A DNA stretch of 7,620 nucleotides from Candidatus Odinarchaeota archaeon. GTDB lineage: Archaea > Asgardarchaeota > JAGGXT01. Made by a program: the position numbers and the translations under genes. The notes beneath the pieces are model-generated. The model was not told where the DNA came from. It saw nothing but the letters and a program-made list of their open reading frames with translations, and ran no database searches. The stretch covers positions 1 to 7,620 of the forward strand of contig JAGGXT010000250.1 in assembly GCA_021162905.1 (NCBI GenBank), in the 5' to 3' direction. Of the stretch, positions 6,509-7,620 are shown one piece after another (the stretch's first letter is position 1; each line of letters starts with the position of its first letter).

Positions 6509-6570
6509 CTAAGTAAATACTAAGTAATTACTTCAAGGTTGGCTTTTCAAAAGTTGAAATTTATTTATTT
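6509..6570 (-). promoter_or_regulatory. Radical SAM gene promoter with palindrome and tandem repeat near the predicted transcription start
   Basis: On the minus strand a purine-rich stretch (GAAGAAAAA) leads into an AT-rich TATA-like element, AATAAATAAATTT (about 6557-6569). Initiation would be expected near 6535-6540. Just there lies a perfect 12-base palindrome AAGTAATTACTT (6522-6533), overlapping two adjacent plus-strand 11-mers, CTAAGTAAATA (6509-6519) and CTAAGTAATTA (6520-6530). The position suits a repressor operator; no regulator can be named. The rest of the 6481-6659 spacer shows no gene. Confidence 0.4.
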
Positions 6571-6659
6571 TTCTTCTTTTCATAAGTAGTTATTTAATCT
6601 ATGATTTTTATTAACTTCCAGAGCTAAAGTGTTTTGAAAAATAGCCAAACAAGATATTG

Positions 6660-7211
6660 TTACTCTTCCTTACTTCGTCTGAAAAGAGATTTTAACTCGC
6701 TAAGGAGTTCTTGTTGCAAGTTAACTCCAGATATCGCTTGGGAACTAGCTGGCCTTGATTGAGGCGTTGGTTGTGTTGCTGGTTGAGGTTGAGATACTGT
6801 TGTAGCAGCTGGTGGAACAGGTCTCATTTGCGTAGGTTGTTGAATTGCCATGGGCTGAGTATATTGAGGTTGAGGCTGCGAAACTTGAGGAGACATTGAT
6901 GGTGGGGTTGGCCTAGTTTGAGGCGTTTGAGGTGTTGATGTTGCTGAAGTTGTTGCAGGTTGAGAATATTGTGGTTGTTGTGTGGGTACCGCTGGTCGTA
7001 TTGACGTTCCTTTCTTTTCGATATCTGTAAGACGTTTTTCAATTTCAGAAACTCTGTTAGATAATGCTGTTACATCTGCTCTTACTGATTCGACTTCTTG
7101 ATATACCTTCTGGATTGTTTTACTGATAACAAGAGCTGCTTTCCATATAGTATCCTCTACTCTTTTCTCAAGCCTTTTTATCCTTACATCAAGCTCTTTA
7201 TCTTTAGGCAT
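6660..7211 (-). CDS. Coiled-coil protein with Pro/Gln/Thr-rich disordered linker, function unknown
   Basis: This is a 183-residue protein I do not recognise. Residues 1-67 are charged with heptad-like hydrophobic spacing (IKRLEKRVEDTIW, VYQEVESVRADVTALSNRV, SEIEKRLTDIEKK) and should form a coiled coil. Residues about 68-160 are low-complexity, dominated by Pro, Gln, Thr and Ser, with internal repeats such as PQYSQP/PQYTQP, VSQPQP twice and RPTPPS/RPVPPA, hence probably disordered. A short tail, LQQELLSELKSLFRRS (about 164-179), looks like an amphipathic helix and could be a docking motif. No signal peptide or membrane segment is seen. The start at 7211 is supported by AAGGAGAG upstream and a TATA box. 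The layout suggests an oligomeric scaffold or adaptor, but that is only inference. A 72-codon overlapping frame inside it reflects the repetitive composition. Confidence 0.8.
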   Translation of the reverse strand: MPKDKELDVRIKRLEKRVEDTIWKAALVISKTIQKVYQEVESVRADVTALSNRVSEIEKRLTDIEKKGTSIRPAVPTQQPQYSQPATTSATSTPQTPQTRPTPPSMSPQVSQPQPQYTQPMAIQQPTQMRPVPPAATTVSQPQPATQPTPQSRPASSQAISGVNLQQELLSELKSLFRRSKEE

Positions 7212-7248
7212 ATTATTTCTCTCCTTAATCTAAATAAGACCCTCTCTT

Positions 7249-7260
7249 AATTTAAATATT
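7249..7260 (-). promoter_or_regulatory. Probable TATA box of the coiled-coil protein gene
   Basis: AATATTTAAATT on the minus strand lies about 45 bases before the ATG at 7211. Initiation near 7230 would give a roughly 20-base leader containing the Shine-Dalgarno AAGGAGAG. A second weaker TATA-like element (CATATTTAAG, about 7315-7324) lies farther upstream. The remaining spacer to tRNA-Cys (7261-7399) is AT-rich and holds nothing else I can support. Confidence 0.45.
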
Positions 7261-7399
7261 TTGAAATCGTCTCAGCAAAATAACTAAAAGTATAGTGACA
7301 GTTATTTTTTTTGCTTAAATATGTTTCTTGTATATCATTTTAACTTTCATTTTAGTAAGAAAATTAAGTTAAGACAGATCAATTTAGAAAATAAGATAA

Positions 7400-7484
7400 A
7401 GCCGGGGCTGGGATTTGAACCCAGGTAAAGCGGATTACTGCAAACCTCTGCAGTCCGCCGCGTCAGCCACTCCGCCACCCCGGC
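7400..7484 (-). tRNA. tRNA-Cys (anticodon GCA) with a 12-nt intron
   Basis: Minus-strand acceptor GCCGGGG pairs with CCCCGGC; the discriminator is U, the Cys identity base, and no CCA is encoded. The D arm is GCGG-AGTGGCTG-ACGC, the T arm CTGGG-TTCAAAT-CCCAG, and the variable loop is five bases (TTTAC). The anticodon stem GCGGA/TCCGC encloses 19 bases instead of 7. Removing AGGTTTGCAGTA (7436-7447), placed after position 37, restores the loop CTGCAGA with anticodon GCA. Exon 1 is 7448-7484 and exon 2 is 7400-7435. In the precursor CTGC of the anticodon loop can pair with GCAG of the intron, giving the 4-bp helix of a splicing-endonuclease site with a TAA outer bulge. The spliced form matches archaeal tRNA-Cys well. 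Confidence 0.93.
7436..7447 (-). other. 12-nt tRNA-Cys intron, relaxed bulge-helix-loop splice site
   Basis: The intron AGGTTTGCAGTA sits at the canonical 37/38 site. The 4-bp helix is CTGC (positions 32-35) with intron GCAG. The outer bulge is TAA, cut before the last A. The inner side is a single 8-base loop, AGAGGTTT, instead of a second bulge plus helix, so the motif is hBHL rather than strict hBHBh'. Splicing endonuclease should remove it. Confidence 0.85.
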
Positions 7485-7558
7485 ACCATTTTTAGATTAA
7501 GCTAGGAATAAGGAAATAATAGCATCTTATTTTTGTAATAAAGTAATATAATCATATT

Positions 7559-7568
7559 ATATAAAAGT
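7559..7568 (-). promoter_or_regulatory. TATA-like element between initiator tRNA-Met and tRNA-Cys
   Basis: CTTTTATATA on the minus strand begins two bases after the initiator tRNA 3' end. It is the best TATA match in the spacer and could drive tRNA-Cys, but initiation would then be near 7536, some 50 bases before the tRNA. The T-rich start could equally serve as the tRNA-Met termination tract. Confidence 0.3.
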
Positions 7569-7569
7569 A

Positions 7570-7620
7570 TAGCGGGGGGTGGACTTGAACCACCGACCTC
7601 GGGGTTATGAGCCCCGCGGG
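7570..7620 (-). tRNA. Initiator tRNA-Met (anticodon CAU), 3' portion; 5' part beyond window end
   Basis: The minus strand shows an anticodon stem CGGGG/CCCCG around the loop CTCATAA (anticodon CAT), variable loop AGGTC, T arm GGTGG-TTCAAGT-CCACC, acceptor 3' strand CCCCGCT and discriminator A, with no CCA encoded. Position 72 is U, implying the A1:U72 pair of archaeal initiators, and the stem carries the three consecutive G-C pairs (29-31 with 39-41) diagnostic of initiator tRNA. The D arm and acceptor 5' strand lie mainly outside the window. Confidence 0.9.

Noticed and set aside
6535..6585. A 16-codon minus-strand frame (MKRRKINKFQLLKSQP) upstream of the radical SAM gene as a precursor peptide
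   Set aside because: It overlaps the apparent TATA box, has no ribosome binding site and no leader/core features.
6824..7042. Minus-strand frame rich in Gln/His/Asn inside the coiled-coil gene
   Set aside because: It is a frame-shifted reading of the repetitive Pro/Gln codons and has no start signal of its own.
7400..7484. Class II tRNA (Ser or Leu) with a long variable arm
   Set aside because: The extra bases fall inside the anticodon loop, not the variable region, which is five bases. The spliced form has the GCA anticodon and U73 of tRNA-Cys.
1..7620. CRISPR array, insertion sequence or integrated element
   Set aside because: No regularly spaced repeats, transposase or integrase motifs, or tRNA-end direct repeats were seen on either strand.

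Overview
The window is from an AT-rich archaeal chromosome. The archaeal markers are a bacterial-absent RNA polymerase subunit H (Rpb5 family), a GPN-loop GTPase, an archaeal/eukaryotic-type glutamyl-tRNA synthetase, an archaeal GlmU-like sugar-1-phosphate nucleotidylyltransferase, an initiator tRNA-Met with the archaeal A1:U72 pair, a tRNA-Cys with a tiny intron at the canonical 37/38 site, tRNAs without encoded CCA, and TATA-type promoters combined with strong GGAGG/GGTGG ribosome binding sites. A TACK-type (Thermoproteota and relatives) lineage is plausible, but the window does not fix the phylum.

Layout: almost everything is on the minus strand, so transcription runs from high to low coordinates. 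In that order: 3' part of initiator tRNA-Met (cut by the window end), intron-containing tRNA-Cys(GCA), a coiled-coil plus Pro/Gln-rich disordered protein of unknown function, a radical SAM/SPASM enzyme, a GPN-loop GTPase, an unusually long RpoH, tRNA-Val(UAC), glutamyl-tRNA synthetase (gltX), and a two-domain sugar-phosphate nucleotidylyltransferase/hexapeptide-repeat protein. The only plus-strand gene is a 5'-truncated multi-pass membrane protein at the left edge. It converges on the nucleotidylyltransferase gene, and the two stop codons lie inside one perfect 15-bp hairpin. No gene-free stretch exceeds about 190 bases.

Functionally the block is mostly information processing: three tRNAs, an aminoacyl-tRNA synthetase, an RNA polymerase subunit and a GTPase of the family that eukaryotes need for RNA polymerase assembly. 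A sugar-activation gene and a probable peptide- or protein-modifying radical SAM enzyme are interspersed.

The most interesting item is RpoH. Ordinary archaeal RpoH is about 80 residues and matches only the C-terminal domain of eukaryotic RPB5. This one carries an extra N-terminal domain of about 95 residues that looks alignable with the RPB5 'jaw' domain, and it lies directly downstream of the GPN-loop GTPase rather than beside rpoB. Other points of note are a 12-nt tRNA-Cys intron with a relaxed bulge-helix-loop splice motif, an acetyltransferase-like domain lacking an expected histidine, a palindrome and tandem repeat at the radical SAM promoter, and a U6-G5-U6 tract in the gltX leader.
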